A stretch of 51,412 nt of DNA from an uncultured Eubacteriales bacterium (lineage in GTDB: Bacteria > Bacillota > Clostridia > Lachnospirales > Lachnospiraceae). Below, in pieces: positions 34,757-42,739 of this stretch; positions within the stretch are counted from its first letter, which is position 1; every line of letters starts with the position of its first letter. The DNA lies in assembly GCA_949284175.1 (NCBI GenBank), contig CASDVE010000026.1, positions 1 through 51,412 of the forward strand, written 5' to 3'. The translations under genes were made by a program, and so were the position numbers. The notes beneath the pieces are model-generated. The model searched no databases, had not been told where the DNA came from, and saw only the letters and a list, made by a program, of their open reading frames with translations.

Positions 34757-36127
34757 ATGAATATGGAAACAATTTTAAGTCTAGTAAACAATGTAAATGA
34801 TCTACTTTGGAACTCAATACTTCTTATCCTGTTATGTGGTACGGGAATCTATTTTACCATTCGGTTACGATTTATTCAGGTTAGAAAATTTGGAGAAGGC
34901 ATGAAACTTGTCTTTGGAAATATGATGTCAAAAGGTGAAAAAAAGGGAAAAGGAGAAATGACACCTTTTCAAGCCCTTGCAACAGCAATTGCTTCACAGG
35001 TTGGTACTGGTAATTTAACAGGAGCAGCAACCGCTTTGATTGGTGGTGGGCCAGGGGCAATTTTTTGGATGTGGGTTAGTGCATTTTTTGGAATGGCGAC
35101 CATTTATTCAGAGGCTAGCCTTGCTCAAAAATATAAAGTGACCAGTCATGGAGAGGTAACAGGAGGGCCGGTTTATTATATACGTCAAGCATTTAAAGGA
35201 ACGTTAGGAAAAGTGCTTGCCACTTGTTTTGCCATATCTATCATATTGGCATTAGGATTTATGGGAAATATGGTGCAGTCGAATTCTGTTAGTTCTGCAT
35301 TTTATGAGGTGTTTGCCAACCGGAACATTCAGATTCCACCAGTTGCTATTGGAGGCGTGCTCGCTATTGTAGCTGGATTTATTTTTATTGGTGGAACGGA
35401 GCGATTAGCCTCTGTGGTTGAGAAATTTGTTCCGATTATGGCAGGAATCTATGTAATAGGAAGTCTTATACTGATTTTTATGAACGCAAGAGAAATTCCC
35501 CATGCCATTTCCTTAATTTTCATATCCGCTTTTGATCCAAAAGCAATGCTTGGAGCGGGAGCAGGGATTACGGTTCGAGAAGCGATACGCTTTGGTGTTG
35601 CAAGAGGGCTGTTTTCCAATGAGGCTGGTATGGGTTCTACGCCACACGCCCATGCAAGAGCGGTTGCAAAGAATCCTCATGAACAAGGATTGGTTGCTAT
35701 GGTCAGTGTTTTTGTGGATACGTTTGTGGTTTTAAATCTAACTGTATTTTCTATTTTGACAACAGGGGTGTTGGATAGTGGAAAGGAAGGAACAGCACTG
35801 GCACAGACTGCTTTTATGAGTGCTTTTAAAGGATTTGGCGATATTTTTGTAGCCATTTGTCTTTTATTTTTTGCCTTTTCCACGATTCTTGGATGGCATT
35901 TTTTTGGAAAGATCAATGTGGAGTATTTATTTGGAAAAAAAGCAGGCATTATCTATTCTATCCTTGTTGTAGTTTTTATTATCATAGGTTCCACATTAAA
36001 AGTGGGAATTGTTTGGTCACTTTCTGATCTATTCAATGGTCTTATGGTAATTCCAAATGTCATTGCACTATTAGCTCTCAGTGGGGTTGTAGTGGGGATA
36101 AACAAAAAATATGGCAGTCAAAAATAG
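34757..36127 (+). CDS. AGCS-family alanine/glycine:cation symporter
   Basis: A 456-residue membrane protein with about 11 helices that imports glycine or D/L-alanine with Na+ or H+. Signatures: FQALATAIASQVGTGNLTGAATALIGGGPGAIFWMWVSA, GEVTGGPVYYI and GVARGLFSNEAGMGSTPHAHA, all diagnostic of the AgcS/DagA family. AGAGGAAG precedes the ATG; an ATG 2 codons later is an alternative. The riboswitch upstream says glycine controls it, which fits glycine as a substrate or alanine/glycine balance. It is followed by the tandem riboswitch unit. Confidence 0.95.
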   Translation: MNMETILSLVNNVNDLLWNSILLILLCGTGIYFTIRLRFIQVRKFGEGMKLVFGNMMSKGEKKGKGEMTPFQALATAIASQVGTGNLTGAATALIGGGPGAIFWMWVSAFFGMATIYSEASLAQKYKVTSHGEVTGGPVYYIRQAFKGTLGKVLATCFAISIILALGFMGNMVQSNSVSSAFYEVFANRNIQIPPVAIGGVLAIVAGFIFIGGTERLASVVEKFVPIMAGIYVIGSLILIFMNAREIPHAISLIFISAFDPKAMLGAGAGITVREAIRFGVARGLFSNEAGMGSTPHAHARAVAKNPHEQGLVAMVSVFVDTFVVLNLTVFSILTTGVLDSGKEGTALAQTAFMSAFKGFGDIFVAICLLFFAFSTILGWHFFGKINVEYLFGKKAGIIYSILVVVFIIIGSTLKVGIVWSLSDLFNGLMVIPNVIALLALSGVVVGINKKYGSQK

Positions 36128-36139
36128 AAAAAAAGGGGA

Positions 36140-36168
36140 TTGTCTTTTTAACCATCCATTGCTATACT
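36140..36168 (+). promoter_or_regulatory. Promoter of the second glycine riboswitch
   Basis: TTGTCT, a 17-nt spacer and TATACT with an extended TG-C. Start near 36175. Confidence 0.65.
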
Positions 36169-36200
36169 TAAAAATAAATATAAATATAGCCTTTGGATGA

Positions 36201-36352
36201 CGGATTTGGGAGAGCCTGTTTTAGACAGCACCGAAGGGGAAAAGCACAAAAACTCTCAGGTAAAAGGACCGAATCTTGACAAAACTCTGGAAAGCGTTAG
36301 CACCCAAGAAGCAATCGGGCAACCGAGAATCTTTCAGGTACCAATACAGAGG
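36201..36352 (+). ncRNA. Tandem glycine riboswitch
   Basis: Aptamer I (36201-36275): GGATTTGGGAGAGCC, GCACCGAAGGGG, ACTCTCAGGTAAAAGGACCG. Aptamer II (36282-36352): CTCTGGAAAGCG, GCACCCAAGAAGCAA, AATCTTTCAGGTACCAATAC. The short linker and two complete cores define the classic cooperative tandem form. A reading frame spanning this region is not a gene. It controls the TRIC-family gene at 36563. Confidence 0.93.
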
Positions 36353-36390
36353 TGTAATTATAGGGAAACTATAATTACACCTCTTTTTTT
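36348..36390 (+). terminator. Glycine riboswitch 2 terminator
   Basis: AGAGGTGTAATTATAG pairs perfectly with CTATAATTACACCTCT (16 bp), followed by TTTTTTT. The first four bases (AGAG) also close P1 of aptamer II, so P1 and the base of the terminator compete. Confidence 0.9.
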
Positions 36391-36482
36391 ACGCGAAGGC
36401 AACGAGTCATGCAAGAGCATTTATGCTCTTATATGACGACTGCTCGCGAACGTGAGAAATTCGCATAGCGTATTTCTCATCG
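36387..36482 (+). repeat. Dispersed two-hairpin repeat, full copy
   Basis: TTTTACGCGAAGGCAACGAG, then hairpin AAGAGCAT-TT-ATGCTCTT, then ATGACGACTGCTCGCGAACG and hairpin TGAGAAATTCGC-AT-AGCGTATTTCTCA. Nearly identical to the copy at 38326 over about 95 bp. It follows the glycine terminator directly. Confidence 0.85.
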
Positions 36483-36506
36483 TTTATGTAAAGGCAACGA
36501 GTGAGG
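36483..36506 (+). repeat. Partial repeat joined to the full copy
   Basis: TTTATGTAAAGGCAACGAGT again gives the first 20 nt of the repeat right after the full copy ends, like the paired units at 1061-1230. Confidence 0.55.
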
Positions 36507-36562
36507 TAAAATAAGAGTTTTTATCCAAAGTCAAGTGAAAAACGCATAGGAGGAGAAGTAAA

Positions 36563-37171
36563 ATGAATATTTTAGAGGCAATAGGCGTTTTTGCCTTTGC
36601 GATTTCTGGTGCAGTTGTTGCTATGGAAGAAAAGTTTGATTTATTTGGAATTTATGTTATGGCAGGGGTCACTGCTATGGGAGGTGGAATTTTAAGGGAT
36701 GCCATTTTAAATGAAGGTCTTCCTATTTTTTTCACAAGCAAGTGGACATGGGGTGTCATTTTAATAGGAGCGAGCATCGCAATTTTTCTTCGGAAAAATA
36801 TTTTAAATCAGATGGTCTTTGTTATCATTGATGCCATTGGACTAGCTGCCTTTGCTGTTTCTGCGGCTTCCACCATGATGGCACAAGGAGAAAACAAAAT
36901 GGTTATTGTATTTGCTGCCTGTGTAACCGGTGTTGGTGGTGGCATGATAAGGGATATTATGGTGAATCGTAAGCCAGCCATCTTTTGTTATGATATTTAT
37001 GCGGTGGCAGCAGTGATAGGGGGCGTTTCTCTTATTTATCTCAATCGCTTTTATGACATGAGAACTGCGGTGGTTCTTTCATTGATACTTACGTTTGCAA
37101 TTCGCATGATCTGTTTTTGGAAGAAAGTACATTTGCCACGGGTTGATGTAAAAATGTCATTGGAGGCTTAA
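36563..37171 (+). CDS. TRIC/UPF0126-family membrane protein, probable glycine transporter
   Basis: A 202-residue protein with seven predicted helices and two internal repeats, each with the family glycine-rich turn: MGGGILRDAILNEGLPIFF and VGGGMIRDIMVNRKPAIF. The family (Pfam 'Glycine transporter', formerly UPF0126) is called a transporter largely because its genes so often follow glycine riboswitches, exactly as here. Bacterial TRIC homologues can also conduct cations, so the substrate is not proven. AGGAGGAG precedes the ATG. The RpiR gene follows 28 nt after the stop. Confidence 0.88.
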   Translation: MNILEAIGVFAFAISGAVVAMEEKFDLFGIYVMAGVTAMGGGILRDAILNEGLPIFFTSKWTWGVILIGASIAIFLRKNILNQMVFVIIDAIGLAAFAVSAASTMMAQGENKMVIVFAACVTGVGGGMIRDIMVNRKPAIFCYDIYAVAAVIGGVSLIYLNRFYDMRTAVVLSLILTFAIRMICFWKKVHLPRVDVKMSLEA

Positions 37172-37199
37172 AAATTTTATAACGAGGATAAAAGAAAAC

Positions 37200-37931
37200 A
37201 TGAAAAGTACAATTTTTACTTATGAACACGTGCAAAGACTCAGTGAAACGGAGATTCAGATTTATCATTATGTGTTAGCCAATAAAGAAACGGTACTTTA
37301 TTTGACTATTCGGGAGTTAGCAAAGAAAGTTCATGTTTCCACTGCTTCTATTTTACGATTTTGTCATAAAATGGATTGCGAAGGATATAAAGAGTTTCAA
37401 GAAAAATTAGCAGTATATTTTGAAGAAATGAGTCCAATAGAACCAAAGGATGACTTGGGAGAAATTTTACACTATTTTGAAGGGGTGAATACACAAGCAT
37501 TTGAGTGGGAGATAGAAAAAGCGGTAGAACTTTTAAAAGAAGCACAAAGCGTTTTATTTGTGGGGATGGGGACATCGGGTAATCTTGGAAAATATGGTGC
37601 TCGGTATTTTTCCAATTTTGGTAAAATGTCGTTGAGTATTGAAGATCCGTATTATCCTGTTTTAACTGATCCACAGAATAAAGTGGTGGTTGTTGTGTTA
37701 TCAGTATCGGGGGAATCAGAAGAAGTTGTTTCTTTATTAACAAGGTTTCAAAAGCATCATTGTAAAATATTGAGCATTACTAATACAAAAACTTCTACCA
37801 TTGCAAAAATGTCCGATTGGAATATTTCTTATCATTTTAAGAAAAAAATGATAGATGATTTTTATGATATTACATCCCAAGTTCCAGTTGTTTTTATTAT
37901 TGAGGCGTTGGCAAGAAGATTGGTGGAATGA
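37200..37931 (+). CDS. RpiR/MurR-family regulator (HTH plus SIS)
   Basis: A 243-residue regulator. The N-terminal HTH_6 domain (about 1-75) has LSETEIQIYHYVLANKE, LTIRELAKKVHVSTASILRFCHKM and GYKEFQEKL. The C-terminal SIS domain (about 105-235) has VLFVGMGTSGNLGKYGARYF, VVVVLSVSGESEEVV and ILSITNTKTSTIAKMSD, which bind sugar phosphates in this family. The ribosome site is weak (GAGG). It may be cotranscribed with the TRIC gene; a link to amino-sugar or wall recycling genes is not seen here, so its target is open. Confidence 0.9.
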   Translation: MKSTIFTYEHVQRLSETEIQIYHYVLANKETVLYLTIRELAKKVHVSTASILRFCHKMDCEGYKEFQEKLAVYFEEMSPIEPKDDLGEILHYFEGVNTQAFEWEIEKAVELLKEAQSVLFVGMGTSGNLGKYGARYFSNFGKMSLSIEDPYYPVLTDPQNKVVVVVLSVSGESEEVVSLLTRFQKHHCKILSITNTKTSTIAKMSDWNISYHFKKKMIDDFYDITSQVPVVFIIEALARRLVE

Positions 37932-37937
37932 GATTGT

Positions 37938-37975
37938 AACACCCTGTTACTTGTTGTGTAACAAAAGGAGAACTA
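37938..37975 (+). promoter_or_regulatory. Repeated TGTTAC/GTAACA motif, possible operator
   Basis: TTGTAACA, TGTTAC and GTGTAACA occur within 38 nt between rpiR and the small gene, and can form a small hairpin. They may be an operator for the adjacent RpiR protein; no proof. Confidence 0.3.
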
Positions 37976-38011
37976 CAATAAAAGCAACAAGAAAGCAGGA
38001 GGTTTCAGATT

Positions 38012-38263
38012 ATGGAAACAAGGAATCATACTATATTATGTAAGATCACAAACGTAGAGCAATTTTTTCATATGATTGATCAATGCAAAAAAAGTGTTTT
38101 TATAAAATCACCATGTGGTGAGATAAAACAACTGAGGAAAAATGTGTGGTTACAATTGCAAATGTTTTGGACAATTCCAATTGGACGATTAGAAAAGGTA
38201 GAACTTTGGTTTGATTCAGAGGAAGATATGAAAAATGTAATATATGGGATAAAATGGATATAA
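38012..38263 (+). CDS. Small conserved-looking protein of unknown function
   Basis: An 83-residue soluble protein with a strong AGGAGG site 8-10 nt upstream of the ATG, and a terminator 27 nt after the stop. Its pattern (VEQFFHMIDQCKKSVFIKSPCGEIKQLRKN, then IGRLEKVELWFDSEEDMKNVIYG) recalls small Clostridia proteins with a C-x-x-x-V-x-L-x-S-x-x-G-x-x-x-x-L-K core. I recall these only as hypothetical. It is separated from rpiR by 80 nt holding the palindromic run at 37932. Confidence 0.6.
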   Translation: METRNHTILCKITNVEQFFHMIDQCKKSVFIKSPCGEIKQLRKNVWLQLQMFWTIPIGRLEKVELWFDSEEDMKNVIYGIKWI

Positions 38264-38289
38264 TCATTTGAGATTTCATGTATAATAAG

Positions 38290-38322
38290 TGCAAGGATAT
38301 TTTGTTATCCTTGCATTTTTTA
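38290..38322 (+). terminator. Terminator after the 83-residue gene
   Basis: TGCAAGGATA, 6-nt loop, TATCCTTGCA and a T run: 10 perfect pairs. Confidence 0.88.
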
Positions 38323-38325
38323 TCA

Positions 38326-38420
38326 TTTACGCGGAAGCAACGAGTCATGCAAGAGCATTTATGCTCTTATATGACGACTGCTCGCGAACGTGAGAAACTC
38401 GCATAGCGTGTTTCTCATCG
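38326..38420 (+). repeat. Dispersed two-hairpin repeat, full copy
   Basis: TTTACGCGGAAGCAACGAGT, hairpin AAGAGCATTTATGCTCTT, ATGACGACTGCTCGCGAACG, hairpin TGAGAAACTCGC...GTGTTTCTCA. Changes relative to the 36387 copy include paired ones in the last hairpin stem (AAAT/ATTT to AAAC/GTTT), which keep the pairing. Confidence 0.85.
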
Positions 38421-38478
38421 GAAATACGATAGGGGTTATAAAAAGAAAGGAAACGCTGAAATCAGCAATAGGAATGTT

Positions 38479-39393
38479 ATGAAAAAAAGAAAAAAAGCAC
38501 AATATCGATATTATGAAATACCAGAAAAAGAAGTCGTATTAGCTTTAACTGGAAAGGAGTGGATTCGGGAGTATGGAAATGACATCGATTGTTTACATTT
38601 TCATAACTATTTAGAAGTGGGGATTTGTTACGGTGGAGAAGGAGAGATCATACTAGGGCAAGAAACCTATTCTTTTGAAGAGGGGAGTCTTGTTGTGGTT
38701 CCGCCTTATTTTTTACATACAACAAATTCAAAAAAGGGGACAAAGGCGTATTGGGAGTGGTTTTATTTTGATGTAGAATCTGTGATTCAAGAAATGGATG
38801 GAAAACAGAGTGGGGAAATATCGAATATCAAGGGAAGAATTTTTTTAAAAGCACATTATATTGAAAAAAAGAAAAACCAAAGGTTAAAAATGTTATTAGA
38901 GCAAATTCGATTGGAGTGCTTGGAGAAAAAATATTTTTATGAAGAAAGTGTGAAAGGGTTGCTAAAATCGTTTCTTATTGAAATACTCCGGATGAATGAG
39001 GGAGAAAAGGAAAGTTTTGGGCAGACAATTTTAATTACACCTGCTATTTCTTATGTGAATGATCACTTTCATGAATTATTATATATCTCAGATCTAGCAA
39101 AAGCCTGCAATATGAGCGAAAGTCATTTTCGAAAGGTGTTTGAAATGAATATGAATATGAAGCCGTTAGACTTCATTCATTTAGTGAGAATACAAAATGC
39201 TTGTAATTTAATGAAATGGACGGAAAAGTCCATGAAAGAAATTTCTTATCAGATTGGATTTGAGAATATATCCACATTTAATCGAAACTTTAAGAAATTA
39301 TTAGGGATTTCCCCATACCAATGGAAGAAATCTGCCCAAAATTATGAAGGAAAATTAAAAAATTATAGGATAAGTGCATATAGAGGATGGTGA
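38479..39393 (+). CDS. AraC-family transcriptional regulator
   Basis: A 304-residue regulator. N-terminal cupin-like sugar-sensing domain (about 20-110: HFHNYLEVGICYGGEGEIILG, FEEGSLVVVPPYFLHTT). The C-terminal double helix-turn-helix (about 195-290) has YISDLAKACNMSESHFRKVF and MKEISYQIGFENISTFNRNFKKLLGISPYQWK. It lies immediately upstream of a sugar ABC importer and a GH2 enzyme in the same direction, so it is the probable activator of that locus. Repeated TGCACATT words at about 39406 and 39497 flank the promoter region and are possible binding sites. The ribosome site is weak. Confidence 0.92.
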   Translation: MKKRKKAQYRYYEIPEKEVVLALTGKEWIREYGNDIDCLHFHNYLEVGICYGGEGEIILGQETYSFEEGSLVVVPPYFLHTTNSKKGTKAYWEWFYFDVESVIQEMDGKQSGEISNIKGRIFLKAHYIEKKKNQRLKMLLEQIRLECLEKKYFYEESVKGLLKSFLIEILRMNEGEKESFGQTILITPAISYVNDHFHELLYISDLAKACNMSESHFRKVFEMNMNMKPLDFIHLVRIQNACNLMKWTEKSMKEISYQIGFENISTFNRNFKKLLGISPYQWKKSAQNYEGKLKNYRISAYRGW

Positions 39394-39452
39394 AAAAGAA
39401 TCGAAAATGCACATTTTTTCATTGTATCTGATCACAAAAGATGGGAAAGTGT

Positions 39453-39461
39453 TGATATAAT
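39453..39461 (+). promoter_or_regulatory. Extended -10 promoter of the sugar importer operon
   Basis: TGATATAAT; no good -35 is seen, as expected for an AraC-activated promoter. Downstream, ACATATATCC...TTCATATATGT gives an imperfect palindrome. Confidence 0.5.
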
Positions 39462-39553
39462 TTACATATATCCAGTAAAAACTATTTCATATATGTGCAC
39501 ATTATACAATAGTTTTGTGGTGGTTAGCAAAAATTATCAGGGAGGAAAATAAG

Positions 39554-40873
39554 ATGAAAAAGAAAATAATAGCATTTTTATTGACAATAACAATGGTTAT
39601 TTCTCTTGTGGCTTGTGGTCAAAGCTCTGATGGTAGCGGGGAAAAAAGCACAAGTGGTAATTCTTCTGATGGAGGAGATAAAACATTAACCGTATGGGCG
39701 TGGGATAAGGCTTTTAATATTTATGCCATGCAAGAGGCAGAAAAAATTTATCAAAAAGAAAATCCAGACTTTAAATTAAACATTGTAGAGGTAGCATGGG
39801 ATGATATGCAAACTCAATTAGGAACGATTTTGTCATCTGGAGATTATAGCCAGTTGCCTGATATTTTATTAATGCAAGATTTTGCATATCAAAAATACAT
39901 TATGACTTATGGGGACTTATTTCAAGATTTAACAAATTCAGGAATTGATTTTAGTCAATTTTCAGAAGGAAAAGTTGCAAACTCTGTGGCAGATGGTAAA
40001 AATTATGGAGTGCCATTTGACAATGGAACAGAAATTGCGGCGTATAGAACGGATATTTTAGAACAGGCAGGATACACAATAGAAGATTTAACAGATATTA
40101 CTTGGGATCGTTTTATCGAAATTGGAAAAGATGTGTTGGATAAAACAGGATACTCTCTATTTTCTTCTCAAGCTGCCTCCGCTGATATTTTAATGCAGAT
40201 GATACAATCAGCCGGTGGAAGCATTTGGAAAGAAGATGGAACGCCATATTTTGTGGATAATGAAATTTTAAAAGAAAGTATCAAAGTGTATAAAGAGTTA
40301 GTGGATACAGGAGTTATGGCACGTACAAACAGTTGGGATGAGTACATCGCTACGTTTACCAGTGGAAAGACACTTGGTGCTATTAACGGATGCTGGATTA
40401 TGGCAAGTATTGAAACAGCAAAAGATCAATCTGGACTTTGGAATGTGACAAATATGCCAGCCTTACCAGGAATTTCAACAGCGACAAATTATGCAAGTCA
40501 AGGTGGAGCTACATGGGGTATTACAAGCAATTGTAAAAATACAGAGCTTGCAATCGATTTCTTAAATAAGACATTTGCAGGAAGTAAAGAGCTTTATGAT
40601 ACCATTCTTCCAAGCTCTGGTGCTATTGCAACATGGACTCCAGCAGGAGAAAGTGAAGTCTATGCAGAGCCACAAGAATTTTATGGTGGAGAGCCAGTAT
40701 TCCAATTGATCACAGAATTTGCAACAAAGACACCGGTATTTAATACGGGTATTTATTACACAGAAGCCAATGATGCGATTGCTGTTGCTGCTACAAATGT
40801 TTGTGCAGGTGCTGATATTGACTCAGAATTAAAAACAGCAGAAGAAACTGTTTCATTTAATATGGGAAATTAA
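39554..40873 (+). CDS. Sugar ABC importer substrate-binding lipoprotein
   Basis: A 439-residue lipoprotein of the family 1 extracellular solute-binding proteins. Signal peptide with lipobox LVAC, lipidated Cys at residue 21, then a Ser/Gly-rich tether and the mature domain (TLTVWAWDKAFNIYAMQEAEKIYQ, GVPFDNGTEIAAYRTDIL, YASQGGATWGI). The start at 39554 follows GGGAGGAA. It captures an oligosaccharide outside the membrane and hands it to the two permeases encoded next. The GH2 enzyme downstream suggests a beta-galactoside or related sugar. Confidence 0.94.
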   Translation: MKKKIIAFLLTITMVISLVACGQSSDGSGEKSTSGNSSDGGDKTLTVWAWDKAFNIYAMQEAEKIYQKENPDFKLNIVEVAWDDMQTQLGTILSSGDYSQLPDILLMQDFAYQKYIMTYGDLFQDLTNSGIDFSQFSEGKVANSVADGKNYGVPFDNGTEIAAYRTDILEQAGYTIEDLTDITWDRFIEIGKDVLDKTGYSLFSSQAASADILMQMIQSAGGSIWKEDGTPYFVDNEILKESIKVYKELVDTGVMARTNSWDEYIATFTSGKTLGAINGCWIMASIETAKDQSGLWNVTNMPALPGISTATNYASQGGATWGITSNCKNTELAIDFLNKTFAGSKELYDTILPSSGAIATWTPAGESEVYAEPQEFYGGEPVFQLITEFATKTPVFNTGIYYTEANDAIAVAATNVCAGADIDSELKTAEETVSFNMGN

Positions 40874-40883
40874 GGATAGAAAT

Positions 40884-40920
40884 AGGGGTTATCGCATATA
40901 TGCTATGACCCCTTTTCCTT
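40884..40920 (+). terminator. Intra-operon hairpin after the binding-protein gene
   Basis: GGGGTTAT...GCATATATGC...ATGACCCC forms an imperfect 12-bp hairpin followed by TTTTCCTTT. Such hairpins let the binding protein be made in excess over the permeases, by partial termination or 3' protection. Confidence 0.6.
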
Positions 40921-40948
40921 TCAGAAACGATGAGAAAGGGGTTTTTTG

Positions 40949-41821
40949 ATGAGTTTGAGAAAAAAACAAAATATAATGGGATGGCTATTTTTAGCTCCAG
41001 GGGTAATTTTAATCCTTTGCCTCAGTTTTTACCCTGCCATTCAGGCGTTGATGCTGTCTTTTAAAACTGGTACAGGTACAAATATGCAGTGGTGTGGACT
41101 GCATAACTATATGCGTATTTTTCAGGATAAAGTATTCAGACAATCCATTAAAAACTGTTTACTTTATTTAATTATTCAAGTGCCAATTATGCTAATTTTA
41201 GGAATGATCTTAGCATCCATTTTGAATAAACCGAACTTGAAATTTAAAGGGCTATTTAGAACGGCCATCTTTTTGCCTTGTGCCACTTCTCTTGTAGCCT
41301 ATGCTATCATCTTCCGTTCCCTATTTGCCACAGATGGCTTTATCAATGCCATTTTAATGAAATTAGGAATTTTAGAGCATGGATATAATTTCTTATCTCA
41401 CCCAACCAGTGCTAGAATTGTGATCATCATTGCACTGATTTGGAGATGGACGGGTTATAATATGGTCTTTTATTTAGCAGGATTACAAAATATTGAGTAT
41501 TCCATTTATGAAGCAGCTAGAATTGATGGTGCAAATTTATTCCAAACATTTTTTAGAATCACAATTCCTCTTTTAAAACCGACTATTTTATTGACTGTTA
41601 TTATGTCTACCAATGGAACGCTACAACTCTTTGATGAATCCGTTAACTTGACAATGGGTGGACCTGCCAATGCCAGTATTTCTATGTCACATTATATCTA
41701 CAATAAAGCATTTCAAGGGGTTCCAAACTTTGGATATACGTCAGCGATGTCTTTTGTCATTTTAATTATGGTGGCTATTTTAGCATTATTGCAAATGAAA
41801 GTGGGGGATAAACGTGATTAA
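40949..41821 (+). CDS. Sugar ABC importer permease (MalF/UgpA type)
   Basis: A 290-residue membrane protein with six helices. The EAA loop YEAARIDGANLFQTFFRITIPLL contacts the ATPase. ATG at 40949 with AAAGGGG 8 nt upstream; a TTG one codon earlier is ignored. It overlaps the next permease by 8 nt, a sign of coupled translation. No ATPase gene is in the locus, so a shared MsmK-type ATPase elsewhere is expected, as common in Firmicutes CUT1 systems. Confidence 0.93.
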   Translation: MSLRKKQNIMGWLFLAPGVILILCLSFYPAIQALMLSFKTGTGTNMQWCGLHNYMRIFQDKVFRQSIKNCLLYLIIQVPIMLILGMILASILNKPNLKFKGLFRTAIFLPCATSLVAYAIIFRSLFATDGFINAILMKLGILEHGYNFLSHPTSARIVIIIALIWRWTGYNMVFYLAGLQNIEYSIYEAARIDGANLFQTFFRITIPLLKPTILLTVIMSTNGTLQLFDESVNLTMGGPANASISMSHYIYNKAFQGVPNFGYTSAMSFVILIMVAILALLQMKVGDKRD

Positions 41822-42623
41822 GAAAAGAGAAAGTTTTTTTACTTATACATTTTTAATTTTAGTTTCCGTTCTCTCTATTTTTCCATTGGTGTGGATGATC
41901 ATTGCTACAACAAATGAAAGTGTGGATATTGTTGGGGGCAAGATGACATTGGGAACAAAATTTTTAGAGAACTATGCCAATCTAACAGCAGAACAAGATG
42001 TATGGAGATTTTTTGGAAACTCCTTTAAGTATGCCATTTTAACAACAGTTCTTTCCTTATTGGTTTGTTCACTTGCCGGATACGCATTTGAAATCTTCCA
42101 TGATAAATGGAAAGATCTATTATTCAAAATTATTTTAATGACCATGATGTTGCCATTTGTTTCTTTGATGGTTCCATTATTCCAAATGTTTTCAAAAGCC
42201 AATCTTTTAAACTCAACATTGGGATTTTTATTACCATCTATCTCCACTCCGTTTTTAATTATGATGTTTCGCCAGTGTGCAAAATCGTTTCCACTTGAAA
42301 TTATTGAAGCAGCCAGAATTGACGGATTAAATGAATGGCAAATCTTCATAAAAATGTTTATGCCGACGATGAAATCCACCTATGCAGCTGCTACCACCAT
42401 TACCTTTATGAATGCTTGGAACAATTATTTGTGGCCAAAAGTCATTATGACCAAGGGCAATTCACAGACAATGCCAATGATGCTGTCCAGTCTGACATCT
42501 GGCTATGTTACAGATTATGGAATGTTAATGTTAGCGGTACTGATTACGACGATTCCAACAGCGATTGTATTTTTTGTATTACAAAAGAGTTTTGCGGAAG
42601 GAATTACAGGAGCGGTGAAATAG
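41814..42623 (+). CDS. Sugar ABC importer permease (MalG/UgpE type)
   Basis: A 269-residue partner permease with six helices and the EAA loop IEAARIDGLNEWQIFIKMFMPTM. It completes a CUT1-type importer with the binding protein and first permease. The gene ends 115 nt before the tnpA start of the inserted IS element; the sequence just after the stop (with AAGGAGATGATTAT at 42663-42676) may be the original ribosome site of the GH2 gene. Confidence 0.93.
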   Translation: MIKKRESFFTYTFLILVSVLSIFPLVWMIIATTNESVDIVGGKMTLGTKFLENYANLTAEQDVWRFFGNSFKYAILTTVLSLLVCSLAGYAFEIFHDKWKDLLFKIILMTMMLPFVSLMVPLFQMFSKANLLNSTLGFLLPSISTPFLIMMFRQCAKSFPLEIIEAARIDGLNEWQIFIKMFMPTMKSTYAAATTITFMNAWNNYLWPKVIMTKGNSQTMPMMLSSLTSGYVTDYGMLMLAVLITTIPTAIVFFVLQKSFAEGITGAVK

Positions 42624-42708
42624 CATAGAAAAAGACACTTTGTTTTGTAGAAAAAGAATAGATAAGGAGATGATTATTATTTAATAAGAATATATATAAA
42701 TATAGTAT

Positions 42709-42739
42709 AATATAATCACAGAAAGGTTGTGATTATATT
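42709..42739 (+). promoter_or_regulatory. Hairpin enclosing the tnpA ribosome site
   Basis: AATATAATCACA and TGTGATTATATT are perfect 12-nt inverted repeats. GAAAGG, the ribosome site, is in the loop and the TTG start overlaps the 3' arm. In RNA this would mask translation, as in other IS elements that limit transposase. Confidence 0.6.

Noticed and set aside
36197..36436. 79-codon open frame before the TRIC gene
   Set aside because: It runs through both glycine aptamers, the terminator and a repeat; there is no ribosome site.
37855..38043. 62-codon frame overlapping the end of rpiR
   Set aside because: It is in another frame of the RpiR gene and its intergenic region, with no ribosome site.
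40925..40936. Reverse 3' end of the dispersed repeat (ACGATGAGAAA)
   Set aside because: The match is only about 11 nt and overlaps the permease ribosome site.
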